Source: Branchiostoma floridae
Taxonomy: Eukaryota > Chordata > Leptocardii > Amphioxiformes > Branchiostomatidae
DNA: 64,000 nucleotides
NCBI RefSeq assembly: GCF_000003815.2
Contig: NC_049995.1
Coordinates: forward strand, 8,686,007 to 8,750,006
Direction: 5' to 3'
The position numbers were made by a program, and so were the translations under genes. Shown here piece by piece: positions 47,383 through 59,649 of this stretch. The first letter of the stretch is position 1, and the number at the start of each line of letters is the position of its first letter. Below the pieces are notes generated by a model, which was not told where the DNA came from, made no database searches, and worked only from the letters and a program-made list of their open reading frames with translations.

Positions 47383-47929
47383 ACATTTTCGGCACTAAAA
47401 GACACTTAGTAGGCATGGCCTAAACTGGCCAGACTGCTCCCGAACTACTGAGTCGAAGGGCCAAGCATCGAACATTTGGTTCTACTTCCGGGGTTTTCTA
47501 AAACGGCTCAGATCATATAGAACGCGTTATTCTCTAAAGACACGGCGCACGTCGGGGCACAGCTTGAGGCCGTTGCATGGATGTAAACAACTGTCTGTGG
47601 TGCAACAAAGAGACCTTAGACTTGTACATGTATAATGTTTATACTTTTTCATATCTACAGGATTTTTCCAGCACAACTATGTACATATTTTGCGCGTTAC
47701 AAAATGACATCTGGCACTATGGCTTTTGAAACTTTAGCATTTTTTGTCCAGTCTACTTGTGCTTGCCTGTTTTACAATTCACCTAGATCCGATTATCTAA
47801 TTCCACAGTGTGATAGTCCATTTCATTGCCTTTACAATGATACCAAAGTTTCCTGGTTAATTTCAGGAGCAACGAGTTTAGACCAGAAAACCTGCGACAA
47901 CACGTTGGGCGACCTCGTTCCACGGTAGA

Positions 47930-48760
47930 ACGTACGGGGCGCAGCGTCTTCAACAGAGTGAATATTTTATATGCCAGTGCTATGCTAGTAACCAATAGCG
48001 TCGACAATAAATTATAAATCAAATGAAAGCTAAGGTTTCCGTGAACCAACACAGAAATTTCAAGAGGGATAGAGAACTCGTCATGACTGTAACGCCGTTA
48101 CAAAGATGACTGTCAAGTTCTACAGCTACACGAACAGATACTGCGCTCCGCGGTAGAACGCACGAGGAGCCGCGTACTTTATATTTTGGTGCTGTGCTAT
48201 CAACCAATCATGTCGACAAAATGCTATACATCAAATGAAAGGAAAGGTTTCTAGAAATCAGTACACACATTTTCAAGAATATTCATGAACTCTACATGCT
48301 TACAACACCATGACAAATTTGACCGTCTTAGTTCCGTGATTGTATGCAGAGCGACCGCGTTCCGAGTTAGAACACGCTAGGTGCCGCGTCTGTATAACGA
48401 GGTGACAATTTTCAGTGTTCTACCATTGTGCAACAAACCATTTAAAGAGACATATAGATTTATATCAAGTGAAAGCTAAGTTTTTGGAGAATCATCATAT
48501 CAACTTTAAGACGGATGGAGAATTTTAGGAGCTTACGATCCCTTGACAAAGATCAACATAAGTCCCGTGCTTTCCACTGGGCCGACGCGTTCCAATGGTG
48601 TTCGGAACGCGCGCGGCGCGGCGTCTTGATTTCAACAGAGTGGCCATTTTCTATTTTGGTGCTGCGCTATCAACCTCTCCAGTCGACAATAAGCTAAATA
48701 TCAAATGAAAGGTTATGTCTCTGAAAATCAGCACACAGATTTTCAAGAATATTCATCAAC
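47930..48760. repeat. Diverged tandem repeat of about 210-235 bp, four units
   Basis: Each unit has a GTCGACAATAA-like word, then ATATCAAATGAAAGCTAAGG, then TTCAAGA and GAACGC(G) blocks; cores lie near 48022, 48230, 48465 and 48700. Identity between units is moderate. It lies between two transposon blocks upstream of NXPE copy 1; no coding support. Confidence 0.7.
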
Positions 48761-49033
48761 GTTTTATGCTTGCTAAAAGCCAACAAATTTGCCGTAAAGT
48801 GTGCGATGTTCATGGAACGATTTTTCAAAGTGAAACTCAACAAACACACTAAATCCTGCGCTTTCAGCATGACAAATCTCATGGACCTGTAATTAACCAA
48901 CTTTATGCTATGAGTACTTAAGTAAAGGCTAGTTTCACGGGAGAGGCGCGTGGTGTCGTTTTCGCTGTTTTGTAAAATAAGCGTGTTCTAGAGCATTGGC
49001 CCTTCGACTATACTGCCGACCTGGGTCGACTAA

Positions 49034-49791
49034 GGCCCGATTTAGACACAGGTCGCTTCAACCGACCTGTGTCGGTTAACCGTCATATGACGCTTAACCG
49101 CCACCGGTCTAAAGAGAAAATAAGGGGCGTATGACGGTATTTCCATGAACCGACCTGAGCCACCTCCGGACCTGGTTCTGGGTCGGTTTGGGTCGGTTCA
49201 GCGGGGGGCCCGTGACGGTTTCTCTCCTGTGTAAAGAGAAACCGTCACCGGTGACGGCAATAGGAGGTCATGGATCATATGCTAATAATATGCTAACGAG
49301 CCCGTAGCAATAGAAACAAGTTTTTCCTCATTCTAATCGTTTGAGACATTAAAATTCGTTGAATTTTCCAAGTGGAATGGAAAGCCACCGGTGACTGCTT
49401 TGGTGTCCTCCTATGACCCTATCAACGTGCCCGGGTTGCGCTACCATGCACCAGTGCGGCGAGGACAGAAGCCGAGTTCAAGTCTGGGTATTGCCCGTCC
49501 ACTCTGTACATGTGCCTTATCCTCTTTGTTACGTCTCACACGACATGTACGAAGGAAAATGCGGGTAGTAAACATTAAAAACATAAACGGTATTTAGGTA
49601 TAAACTGTTGCAAGACGAAAATATGCGCCATTTTTATTCGCGCGCAATACTAGCCTGCGCCACGGGCGGCATGCAACTCTTACTACCGCCCGCCCCGGTG
49701 TGTCTAAAGAGAACCGTCACGTGTCGGTTAAGCGTCATATGACGGTTAACCGACACAGGTCGGTTAAAGAGTTTTGTGTCTAAACCGGGCC
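49034..49791. mobile_element. Harbinger-like MITE (758 bp)
   Basis: TIRs GGCCCGATTTAGACAC and GTGTCTAAACCGGGCC flanked by TAA on both sides (49031-49033 and 49792-49794), the 3-bp duplication expected for PIF/Harbinger. Subterminal GGTTAACCGTCATATGACG words occur at both ends, inverted. Confidence 0.87.
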
Positions 49792-49844
49792 TAAGAGTTG
49801 GCTAGTGTTCGGGAGCTAAATTCGGCTATGTGTAACCTTGGCAT

Positions 49845-49912
49845 CACGCACGCACACACACATATGCGCGCGCGCGCGCGCGCATCCACGCATACAAACA
49901 CACACACGTATT
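49845..49912. repeat. (CA)n with (CG)n core microsatellite
   Basis: CACACACACATATG, then about nine CG dinucleotides, then CATCCACGCATACAAACACAC. Alternating purine-pyrimidine throughout. The sequence to its right (TACTTACGAATCTTTTGATG) also lies next to the GT tract of NXPE copy 3, inverted. Confidence 0.9.
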
Positions 49913-50751
49913 TTGGTACTTACGAATCTTTTGATGAGTCCGAGCGCCAAAAATTAAGTTCAAAAGACGACAGTAGAAGATGACTTAGTAGAACCATTCA
50001 ATCTGATCATACACTGTCGCCTTTGAACGTTAACATCCTGAAATAGATATCACGTGAGCACTTTAATAGTTATGTATCCGTGAATGTATATCCGTGCCCG
50101 CGGGCCAGTTGCGTCTGTGTCTGTCAGTGTCTGTGAACAAGATAACTCAAGAACGGCCCGGTGGATTGATTTCATGCTTGGTTCGTTGGTAGGGTGCGAT
50201 GAAAGCTGGAAAAGATTAGCTTTTGGGGCCCAGCGGCTTCCCTTAGTACTGCAGCGTAACTTCCGGGGAGAATCACATAGTTTTCAGCATTATAAAAAAT
50301 GCAACGACGTAATTTTAGCTGTGAAATGGCTTTCTACTCTCTGTCGACGGGTTGTACTTTGTAATCTTGACGCAATATACGGTGTCATTTATGTAAATAC
50401 TTCAGTATGTAAGACATTGAACGCCTTGTAGCAAGGTAGCTAAATAATTTTTGAAATCCAAACGACTTTCAACAATCACTGAAGGCCTTATTGTATCGGA
50501 TTCAAGCAACATAACTAACGCCCATAACGTCATCGTGACGTCACGACGTCCCAAATCGAAATGGAGCTTTCCGGATCCCCGAGATTCGCGGCTAATTCAA
50601 CAGTTTTCAAGCCTTGTAGAAACGTAACGAAGTAATTTCCAGCAGCGAAATGGCTTTCTACTCTTAAATGAGTCAGTTTGGGTAGGCTATATGATAATAA
50701 CGTTAATGACCCGCCTGTTCCTCGATATATATGGTGTTATAACACCTGATC

Positions 50752-50827
50752 CTTTGCTATAACCACCGAATAAAACCACCGAGTGAGCGAAGCGACCTCG
50801 GTGGTTTTATTCGGTGGTTATAGCAAA
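50752..50827. repeat. Perfect long hairpin
   Basis: TTTGCTATAACCACCGAATA and the following AAACCACCGAG are exactly inverted at the right end (CTCGGTGGTTT, TATTCGGTGGTTATAGCAAA). Arms of 31 bases, loop GTGAGCGAAGCGAC. Weaker pairing extends outward (GGTGTTATAACACC against GGCGTTATGGCACC). A MITE of about 110 bases. Confidence 0.9.
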
Positions 50828-50869
50828 GACCCAGGCGTTATGGCACCACATACACATAGGGGCGGCTGA

Positions 50870-51690
50870 TCGGCAGCTGATTTGCATAATTAATGAGGAA
50901 AGTGTATAAGTCCACCTCTGTCCATGATAGGACTTTCTAATTTGTGACATATGTGGCTGATGAGATGCTAATTATGCAAACTGCTAATTTGCATAATTAA
51001 TGAGTAAAGATTTTCTGAGTGGTAGATAGACCCCTTAGCCTTTTTGGTGGAACTGCAGGCATCCGTTTGCTTTCATTCAATTGATGTAGAGGTCAAGGGT
51101 GATGCCCTAATAGTCAGGTAGCATATGGATTTCCAGGCACAGAGCCAAGCAAGTATATTGTAGGGCAGGAGACATGTGAAAGCAGTGACTTGTGTAGATA
51201 ATGGTGGAGCATGGGAAGAAGTGAAAGTCTTGTGGGTCTGCAGGCAACTGTGTATGACGTAACTGACAGGTAAGAATGACATGTAAGGTATTCAGAGGAT
51301 TAGAGAGAAAAGGAAAGTTTGATACTACCGATTCTAGTTTGAATTGTATGGGTGTCAGTAAAGAGTCCATAGACTCTGGGTAGTACAGTACACTGCAGTA
51401 CAGTATAGTCTAGACCTGCGTTTGTTTTCCTCATTCAATTGGAAGATTGCAGTTCTTAAACATTCTAACTTGTATAGTGCATTGATTCCCTCCCCCACTA
51501 TTATCATTCAAAACTATAGGGGTGATACTTACTGTACTATGGCAAGCAATGATATGAAAATCTACTTTCTGCATTTCTGTATTGTTTCTGTTCTGTAAGT
51601 TATCAAGTGAACGTCAGGCCAGTCCAATTCAATGTGTTGGTTCACGGACTCAATGGTCCTATTTTTCTGAATTTCCAAAAAAATTGTATC
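50870..51690. other. Intergenic region, no gene seen
   Basis: Contains two diverged copies of a TTTGCATAATTAATGAG word (50880, 50990) shared with the repeat at 63.4-63.8 kb. No exon is supported. Confidence 0.4.
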
Positions 51691-51706
51691 TCAGCTCTAG
51701 ACTACC

Positions 51707-52055
51707 AAAATGAAGTATGCCTCTGTACTGCTAGGGGACTTGGCTTCTTCATCCAGCAAGACGTTGGAGCGAGTTCACTACCAAGCCGCCTGCCTTGTCA
51801 CCGTGGCCGCAAGACGAACACCATCAAGCGTCGTTATGCAAGAGGTTGGATGGGACAGCCTGGCAACTAGAAGGCATTTCCAGTCTATGGTTCTCATCTT
51901 CAAACTTGTAAACGGCTTAGTCCCCCCTCATCTGCAACCTCTGATACCAACCACCCGAGGAGAGCACAGAGCTACACGTTTACAGCTCCGTAACTCCACG
52001 CACCTACACCTCCCTCGCTGTAGGACCCAGACCTTAGGCATTCAAGGACCGTAAT
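51707..52055 (+). pseudogene. LINE reverse-transcriptase C-terminal fragment
   Basis: An open frame of 114 codons contains LERVHYQAACLVTVAARRT and GWDSLATRRHFQSMVLIFK followed by LVNGLVPPHLQPLIP, the pattern of the C-terminal end of the polymerase of CR1/L2/RTE-like non-LTR retrotransposons. Only this end is present and no polymerase core is seen, so it is a 5'-truncated dead copy. It lies about 170 bases past the stop codon of NXPE copy 2, on the opposite strand. Confidence 0.65.
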
Positions 52056-52222
52056 CTCTGCTTGAACATACTGACGCTTCGGGCTTGCTTTACTGATTGC
52101 GGCAGTTCATTCCAAAGTCTGGAAGCATAAGGGATGAAGGTAGATCTGTAGGTCTGTATGTTTGTGTCTAATGTCACATTAAAACAATAAATCTACTTTC
52201 AGGATGCGATCTAAAATATACA

Positions 52223-55200
52223 TTAGACACAAACATACGACAGCATGTAAGAAACTTCCTCAGATATGACATCATTAGTTGGGTGAGCATTGTCTTCGTG
52301 AAACTGGCAGTCGGTCATTTCCCACGTGTCCACTAACACAACAGACAATCCAGAGAACATCTCCTTCATGACCCGGTATATCTGAAATAGCGGCCATTCG
52401 TCCACGTTATTGAAAGTCGCTCCTGACGTGTTCGGCGTTTTGATGACGACAATTGTCTCGGGTTCTCTACTGCGCAGGCGCAAGATGGCGGCCCGGACGG
52501 CTCGAACACGGCGGATGAAAACGCTGAGAGGATGATTGCTGAAATGGAGACCAAGTGTGACCACAACCACTCTGTCGGGTCCTCCGGGGATGCTGTCAAT
52601 GATTCGAGCCAAATTACTCAGTACAGTAGCGTTCGTCCACACGTAGGTTTTTAAGGGGGGTCCGTGGGACTGGTACCGAGTTGTTATGTTCCATTTTGTC
52701 TCTATGTAATGCTCTGGCCCGGCCGTTCCGGAACTGAAGTAAGGATCCGGAATACTCCGCATGTTTAGGAGCTTGGCTAAAAACTCAGCCCACTGCCGGA
52801 CGGTTGAGTCCCCTAGAAAGTCGAGAACTTTGTTTTGCAGGCACTTCTTGTACTCCAGTGGCGACAGCCTCGTTGTCGCGCAGACACGTGATACCCACCG
52901 GCCATTGCGGTAATACCCAGAAGGCACCGGGACAGGAAGTCCAGGTCGGCAACTCGGTAGCTGTTCCTCCTCACCTGCTGTAGTAGAATTTCCTTCCACC
53001 TGGATTGTGGAATTTTTGCTTTGAATCTCGGCTTTGATGGCCTCGAGACCCCGTCCATTTCTGAAAAAAAATAGGACATTTTTAGTGTTTATCGGAGGGT
53101 AAAAAAATAGCCAGCCTTGTCTAGCCAACAGGCCACAGCCCACTAATACATTCTCCTATTCATATTCACTCAGATAAAAAACATGAAAGAAAAGGGCTGT
53201 CAAAAGCCTATCTGAGGTTTAGTCCATGGAAACTCACATTGGCAGCGTAGTCATGACCAAAGTTGAAAACGAATGACTGAGCAATTTATAAGAACCTAAA
53301 TTTCTGGTTCAGGTCTCTGTTTGCAAGAGTTCATGACACAATTTCTCCAGTACGTCGTATGTTCGCCTTACTTTGTAAACTTGAAATATCGCATCTCCTC
53401 TTCAGTCAGCCCTAGGTCCGTATGTTCTTTAAGATAGCCATTGTGCCGATGAAACACTGAATGGCTACAGGACACGCCTTCAGGTCTCTGGCAATACCAC
53501 TCCACTCCTGCATAGCTAGAAATGGACGGGCACCAAAAAATAGACTATACACCTACACACTCCAAATTTTCTTCAAGCAATGACTATTCTTAAAGGTAAG
53601 ATACAATGTACGTACCTCCAAATTTTTGATGTCTGAAAGCACATCTTGATCACGGAGAATGACCTAGTCTCGATCTACTTACTGCCCCCCCCCCCCTCCG
53701 CAGGGGGGGGGGGGCAGATGATCTACGCAAGCCTGACATAGTCTCGTGTTCTCTCACGAGATCGAGACTAGGTCATTCTCCGTGATCAAGATGTGCTGTC
53801 AGACATCGAAAATTTGGAGGTATGTACCTTACCTTTGAAAACAGTCATTGTTTGAAGAAAATTTGGAGTAACTGTATTCATACGTGACTGATGAACCTCT
53901 TCAAACAGTTGTTACGTTATCAATTCCATCGAATCATTTATCACAAGATACAATGTGTTTTTTAAATAAATTTTCTGTTGATAAATATGGTACTTAGTAC
54001 ATGAATTTGTCCAATACGTGCGACATCTGCTTATACAGTTGATGTGAAAGTACAAATGAAAGAATAATCTTTTGTTATTTACGGTATATCATATTATCTG
54101 TGCTTAGTTATTTGAAGGCATCTTTTTTTACCAAACTCAGTTTTTTGTGCGCTCGCATCAGTTTTTGAGTTCCCAGAGGATGTTATTCATATAATGGAAC
54201 TGGCATATCCTAAAATCAAATAAATGAATAACCAACCTGTCGGAGAAGTCACAAATGCCACCACCCTCTGGACCCTGCAAGTCGTTAGGATTCAAACTGC
54301 ACCAGCCAATCAACGATTTATTTTCAGTGATGTATCTTCGTTGATACCTACATCAAAGATATTTCAGTAACGTATTAGTCATGATAACTATGACAGTAGC
54401 ATTAGTCAGTATTATCAGTCTTTATCATGTTTAGGAAAAAAGTATTCAAAGTATCTGCATTCCATAGTTTCAAACCTAGGTTCACTCTACGAGGTTCTAG
54501 GGATGGCTCTCGCTTCACTCTAGTCCCAATGTTCCTTTTTAAGTTGTACTGTCCAGGTTTGGGAATGTACTGTAAACGCTGCATAAAGCAATCACTTTAC
54601 GTAAAAAACAATTTTTGTGACAGCATTTGCAAGCAGCGACACCTATAGCTGCAGTGCAATGTGCACCAGTCAGTATTGCTCTGAAGAAGGTGACAGACGG
54701 TCTCTGAAAAGTTGGTGAAAATATAGCGATGGTTGTATATAATAAATGTCTTTATTCAGTGACTTATTAACCAGATGAAACTATTCACGGATATCATAGA
54801 ATAAAGTTATCTTAGACACAACCACGGAAGTACTCACATCCAAAGTTTCGATGTCTGCCAGGCATCATCATCAGGGTTAGAATGACTGGATCTTCTTGTC
54901 GCTGCACTACTTATAGCCGATATAGGTGGCGCTGCAGCAGCGAGAATACTGTCCCAAACGTCACTCAGTTTGCATTCCCCCTCTGTATTCTCTCTGCTAG
55001 CAGCGTCATCGTTAGTGTCTCTGGTTGTGTCTAAAATAATTTTACGCTATGAGTATGAGCGTTAGCAATCTGATGAAAATATTTACAGATGTTCACGGAT
55101 GAGCTGCCTATAGTCTTAACGGAAGTAGAATCTCCTACCTGCTGCGGTTGAAGGGGAAACTTTCAGCCACGCGTTTGATCACACGGACTGCGCTGGAGGA

Positions 55201-56053
55201 GTGGACCATCCGCACACTAACGGTGACGTCACCCTCCCACAGGAGCCGAAACCTCACCCCGTACGTCCCGTTCCCGAAGTCCCGGACCCGGCCGGGCGCG
55301 CTGGACTTGGTCCTCTCGGTGTAGATCTTCGCACGGAAGAAATCTCCTCCCCGAGTCTTCTCTCTTGTGTAGGGAAATGAAAAAATGCAGGTTCTTTAAT
55401 ACAGCATCTTCATCTTAATCTGTGATTTCTTGATACAGTATAATTATATTCTTTATAATTCTTTATTAACAACAAAATAGTTATTTGAGAACTCATGACA
55501 GTAAGTGAAGTCATCACCAAAAGCGTTGGACAACAAAGAGGACAGCGCACATTCCCTGTATAGTTATGACGTCACCTGTTGCGCATGTCCTTTGCGCGGA
55601 TCATCACAGACAAAATGTCGCCGACTCTGTAGACAGACCCCGGATGTAGGATCTGGAATTCAGTGAAGTCGGCAGAGGTTGCCGTTTCGTTGTCTGTTGG
55701 AATATCGAGGTAGCTGCCCGTGAATTCCTGCAGAAGTCTAGACAATCGGTCTGCGGTGGTTTTGTCCACAGAACCGTTGGGGAAAAGATGGCGGCTGAAA
55801 ATCAGTGGAAATAGTAATCTGTATTAGTACGTCCGGGTAATGACATGCACATGATAGCAGTTACTCATTAAAATAAGCTGGAGAGAGAAACAGAGATGCT
55901 AAATATGAAAAAAAAATCGTACCTTAAGGGAGCTGGAGCGTGGAAAGGTTTGTAAGAACGAAGTTGCCAGAACTGTTTGTTTGCCAAACCGAAGAACAGG
56001 AAAACAGACGTTCCCATGGCAACCGTCAAGACACATTTGAACTTGTGGTTCAT
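52223..56053 (-). CDS. NXPE family protein, copy 2 (six coding exons)
   Basis: Minus-strand exons: 56053-55923, 55794-55576, 55363-55139, 54347-54237, 53515-53381, 53060-52223 (TAA); 553 codons, 552 residues, all in phase. Exon sizes equal those of copy 1 except exon 2, which is 12 bases shorter (PDEEGARLS becomes ADRLS). The signal anchor is VAMGTSVFLFFGLA. The neurexophilin-like region and the PC-esterase domain (GDST, and EDNAHP where copy 1 has EDNVHP) are intact, so both genes should be active. Last exons are very similar at DNA level, and intron sequence is still alignable: a recent tandem duplication or gene conversion. It is transcribed away from copy 3. Introns contain a fold-back repeat (53558-53868). 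Confidence 0.93.
53558..53868. repeat. Fold-back element in NXPE copy 2 intron 4
   Basis: About 105 bases, including GCACATCTTGATCACGGAGA and ATGACCTAGTCTCGATC, reappear inverted at 53755-53867. The loop contains runs of C and G (53686-53714). Arms are nearly identical, indicating a young insertion; nothing comparable is found in the matching intron of copy 1. Confidence 0.87.
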
Positions 56054-56109
56054 CTTTTGACGACCTGATAAAACAGAGGTGCGATATTCAGTTCTGGGAT
56101 TCAAACAGA

Positions 56110-56420
56110 TACATTATGCTTCTATGTTTTGTCTTTTGGTGCCACCAGTGACTGTCATAGGGTTAGTGTTGGTCTCAAACAGGTTCGTGGGTACCCGTCT
56201 TGGGCTATAAACAAAGCCGCGGCATCTAAAACAACAGAGGATTGGTTGTCCTCCCCCGCGAAATAGGGCGTTTCTGAAGGCCTCCGTAGGATTTTCACGA
56301 GCCACAATATACAAAGTTGTTTTAGACCAACACGAACCCTACGACAGCTGGTGACACCGAAAGACAAAACAAAGAAGGATAAGTGTGGCGTAATATCACG
56401 CCACACTTATCCTTCTGTGT
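56110..56420. repeat. Fold-back repeat upstream of NXPE copy 2
   Basis: TGTTTTGTCTTTTGGTG near 56126 faces CACCGAAAGACAAAACA near 56354; a second, tight hairpin of 18-base arms (AGAAGGATAAGTGTGGCG type) lies at 56375-56418. It begins about 55 bases upstream of exon 1, where copies 1 and 3 instead have a microsatellite. Confidence 0.75.
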
Positions 56421-56743
56421 TTTGTCTTGGCGTGTCATGGCAGAAATAGTCGGGGGCCCTGCCAAAAATCATACATTGGTGAAAATGAGCGGTCGCTCAA
56501 GACTGGGTTTTTGGAGCACAGGAGACTGAGCTCGGTCTCGTCGGAGGTGTCGCAGCGCATTGTCATGATCATGGGGACATTTCATTACCCTGGACAAAGC
56601 TCAAATATTGGACACTGAACCAGATTACTTTATGAGGAGGGCAAATGAGGCCATCTACATAAGAGCACACCAGCAGACACTTAACAGAGACGGGGGCCGA
56701 TAACGCTTGTCAGGCATCTTTACTTGAGTCACTCATCCCTAGG

Positions 56744-56960
56744 TACTCTCCAAGCAGATCTAGAGGTTAGGCTCTGGCTGTTTTTTCAACGTTTTTTTTA
56801 GTCGTTTGTATCGGGCTTTCTATTTTGTCATTTTTCTTGAAGTACGCCAGCCAGGTTTTGACACAGCAAGATATAAAACAAAAATAGAAAGCCCGATAAA
56901 ACGACTAAAAAAAAAACGTTTAAAAAAAACAGCCGGAGCCAAACCTCTGCTTGGAGAGTA
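56744..56960. mobile_element. hAT-like MITE with 8-bp target duplication
   Basis: TIRs TACTCTCCAAGCAGA and CTGCTTGGAGAGTA; the perfect 8-bp repeat TCCCTAGG flanks it (56736-56743 and 56961-56968). Pairing continues inward through GGCT(C/G)...CTGTTTTTT and TCGGGCTTTCTATTTTGT. 217 bases, no coding capacity. Confidence 0.9.
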
Positions 56961-57074
56961 TCCCTAGGTAACTGAATCACAGAGTAATTGAGGTGAGCAA
57001 ATTCTTGTGTTGAATGACAGTTAAAAACTTCAATAGTATACTTCGTTGTTCAGTTTAATAATATGCTTGTCCGT

Positions 57075-57310
57075 GCAAGTGTACAATGTACATATCCGTT
57101 TAATTATGATACGATGATGAAAACAACAGTGTCGGATCTATTTCAGTTTCACATTGCTAAAAAAAACTAGATACCAAAACTTATGACGATCCGTCAACCC
57201 CTTCTTTATAGTTATTCCCTTTCAAATTCTCACACTAAACTGGCCACTGCAGTTTTTAAAGCAAGCCGCTAGGGGGTCTGACTCTCAAAAATCATAGGGG
57301 TAGGCGTCAA
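57075..57310. repeat. Left arm of the palindrome between NXPE copies 2 and 3
   Basis: Matches 61195-61480 in inverted orientation: shared words include GTGCAAGTGTACAATG, CTAGATACCAAAA, ATGACGATCCGTCAACC and CAAGCCGCTAGGGGTC-like sequence. Identity is imperfect but continuous for more than 200 bases. Confidence 0.8.
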
Positions 57311-57424
57311 GAAAACGAAGGGCAGGTTCAAGAATGACCCCCCCCCCACACACACAAGCTAAAAAAGCCTACAATACTACTTGAAAAGAGTCAAAATCTG
57401 CACGAATATGGAGCTTGTACTCTG

Positions 57425-59255
57425 CAGTAGTGCAAACCTGGTGTGTCGCGCCAGGAAGCAGTTTAACGGTTATGTAATACAGAAATAAAAACCAACCAAC
57501 CAGGAGAATCCTGCAGGTGAATTGATGACTGTGAAGAACTAGTCTGGATCCGCAGTTCCTTCCTCAGTGCCCGCAGGTGTGTGTGTGGTCACTGTGGTGG
57601 CTTCTCTGGCCTTCCAATAGCCTGGTAACCATTCTCTCGGTGTGCCTATTTTACCGACCCCAGTCCTAGTTGTGGCGTTGGCTTGCCGTAACTGGTAGCG
57701 CGTCGGGCTCGGTATTAAGACAGTTATTTCGGTATTTCCGGACTTGCGCAGATGACCCAGTTTCAGTATAGGTAGCCTTGGCCAAAGTGGCTGTAGAAAT
57801 GTTTTTCTTTGGATATGTTTTGATTTTGGAGGTGCATATTATAGGTAAGGGTTGTAGCTTCTATATTGTGTTAAAAAAACACAGATTTTTAGCGATATTT
57901 GTGGTTGCAGTAGGCCTTAAAAGTTAGGTGTTTTGGTGTTGTTTTATACAGACAGTGAAAGGGGGTGAAAAGGTTGATGTTTTGATTGCGTATACTATAA
58001 TTCCGCCGTAAATTTTTTCCTTTTTTTTGTCGTCAAATTACTCTTGAGAGGTCGGGCAACCATGCCAATGTGAGTTTTTCATGTTCTAAAACTCAGGTAG
58101 GTGATTTTTGATAGCCTCTTTCTGCCATGTTTCCCATTGTTAAGAATAGGCAGTCTAAATACCGCAATTTATCCAAGAGGTCCAGAGTTCGATACCCCCA
58201 AGCACCGACGTTGTGCCCTTGGGAAAGTCACTTTAAACCACTTTAACTAACGTTGGAGTGACGCCCACCGAGCCTCTTTGGCTAATCTATGTAAAGTGCG
58301 CCGAAATCACATTTGGTGCGCTCGCTAATGTGCCAACATCTGCATATTGACACCCACAAAGAACCGTTGATAAATTGTAATCATAGATTATGGCCCTAAT
58401 ACTTCTTTCTCTAATTACAGCCTTTATATTTTTGTAGGTGGCCTTCATCATTACTGACCAAAGTACATGTGTACAACAAAACAACCCCATAAAATACCTA
58501 GCCTTTTATATCTAGAGCCGTCACGGTCCTCGCAAAATTAAAAAGCTACTAATCATGTATTTGCGACAGCACTTCGGGCGAAGTTGCGATGTGGTGGCAG
58601 AATATTTCATTGTTCAGCCGCCCCAATGTTTGCATTGACTTGCCAGCAAAGTCAAGTTACTACGTTACCCAAGTATTCAGGTGCCTACATTGTATGAGAA
58701 ATCAGCTTACAATAATTGTTCGGTGCAGCTCCAAGTCGGGCAACCTTCTCCAAATGGTTGTAAAGGTTTAATTTTACTGGTTTTAAATTACAAGTTGGAG
58801 GGGGTTCAGTGACCTGCGAACATCGGCCGATCTTTAACATTCGTGCAGTAATCGAGAGGCACATTGGCACACCGTAATACGTTGTGTGATTTTTGGTAAA
58901 CATTCAATAGACAGATTATCCAAAGAGGCTCGGTGGGCGTCACTCCAACGTCAGTTAAAGTTGGTGTTAAGTGACTTTCCCAATGACACAACGTCGGGGC
59001 ATGGAGGTATCGAACTCTGGGTCGGTAAAATAGGCGGACCGAGAGAATGGTTGCCAGGCTATCAGAAGGACAGAGAAGCCACTTGCAGCACCGATATATA
59101 CACACCTGTTGGCACTGAGGAAGGAATAGCCGGTCCAGAATAGTTCTTTACAGTCATCAATTCGCCCGGAGGATTCTCCTGGTTTGTTAGTTTGTATTTT
59201 TGTATTACATAACCGTTAAACCGTCTCATGACGTGACACACCAGATTTGTACAAT
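57425..59255. mobile_element. 1.8-kb palindromic element
   Basis: The left end (CTGGTGTGTC, GGTTATGTAATACAG, CAGGAGAATCCT) is repeated inverted at the right end (AGGATTCTCCTGGTTTG, TACATAACCGTTAAACC, GACACACCAG) over about 240 bases. An inner inverted pair lies at 58170-58310 and 58913-59025 (CCAAAGAGGCTCGGTGGGCG against CGCCCACCGAGCCTCTTTGG). The inner pair resembles the degenerate 3' end of a tRNA-like SINE (GTTCGATACC). No transposase frame. Confidence 0.75.
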
Positions 59256-59488
59256 TGTAACTTACAAGCAAGCTTTGTATCCGTACAGATTTTGATCCAC
59301 TCACACCGGAAATCCCCCCCCCCCTTTCAAGTACAGCTGACATGCTGTTGATTTTTTCTCGCGAAATTTTGATAGGGTCAATGGCTCCTTCTTGCTTTCG
59401 TTTCAGAATTACAACATATTTGTGGTACTTACGAATCCTATGATGAGACAGAATGCCACAAATAGAGTCCAAGACGACAGTTACACAG

Positions 59489-59646
<158 letters not shown>

Positions 59647-59649
59647 ACA

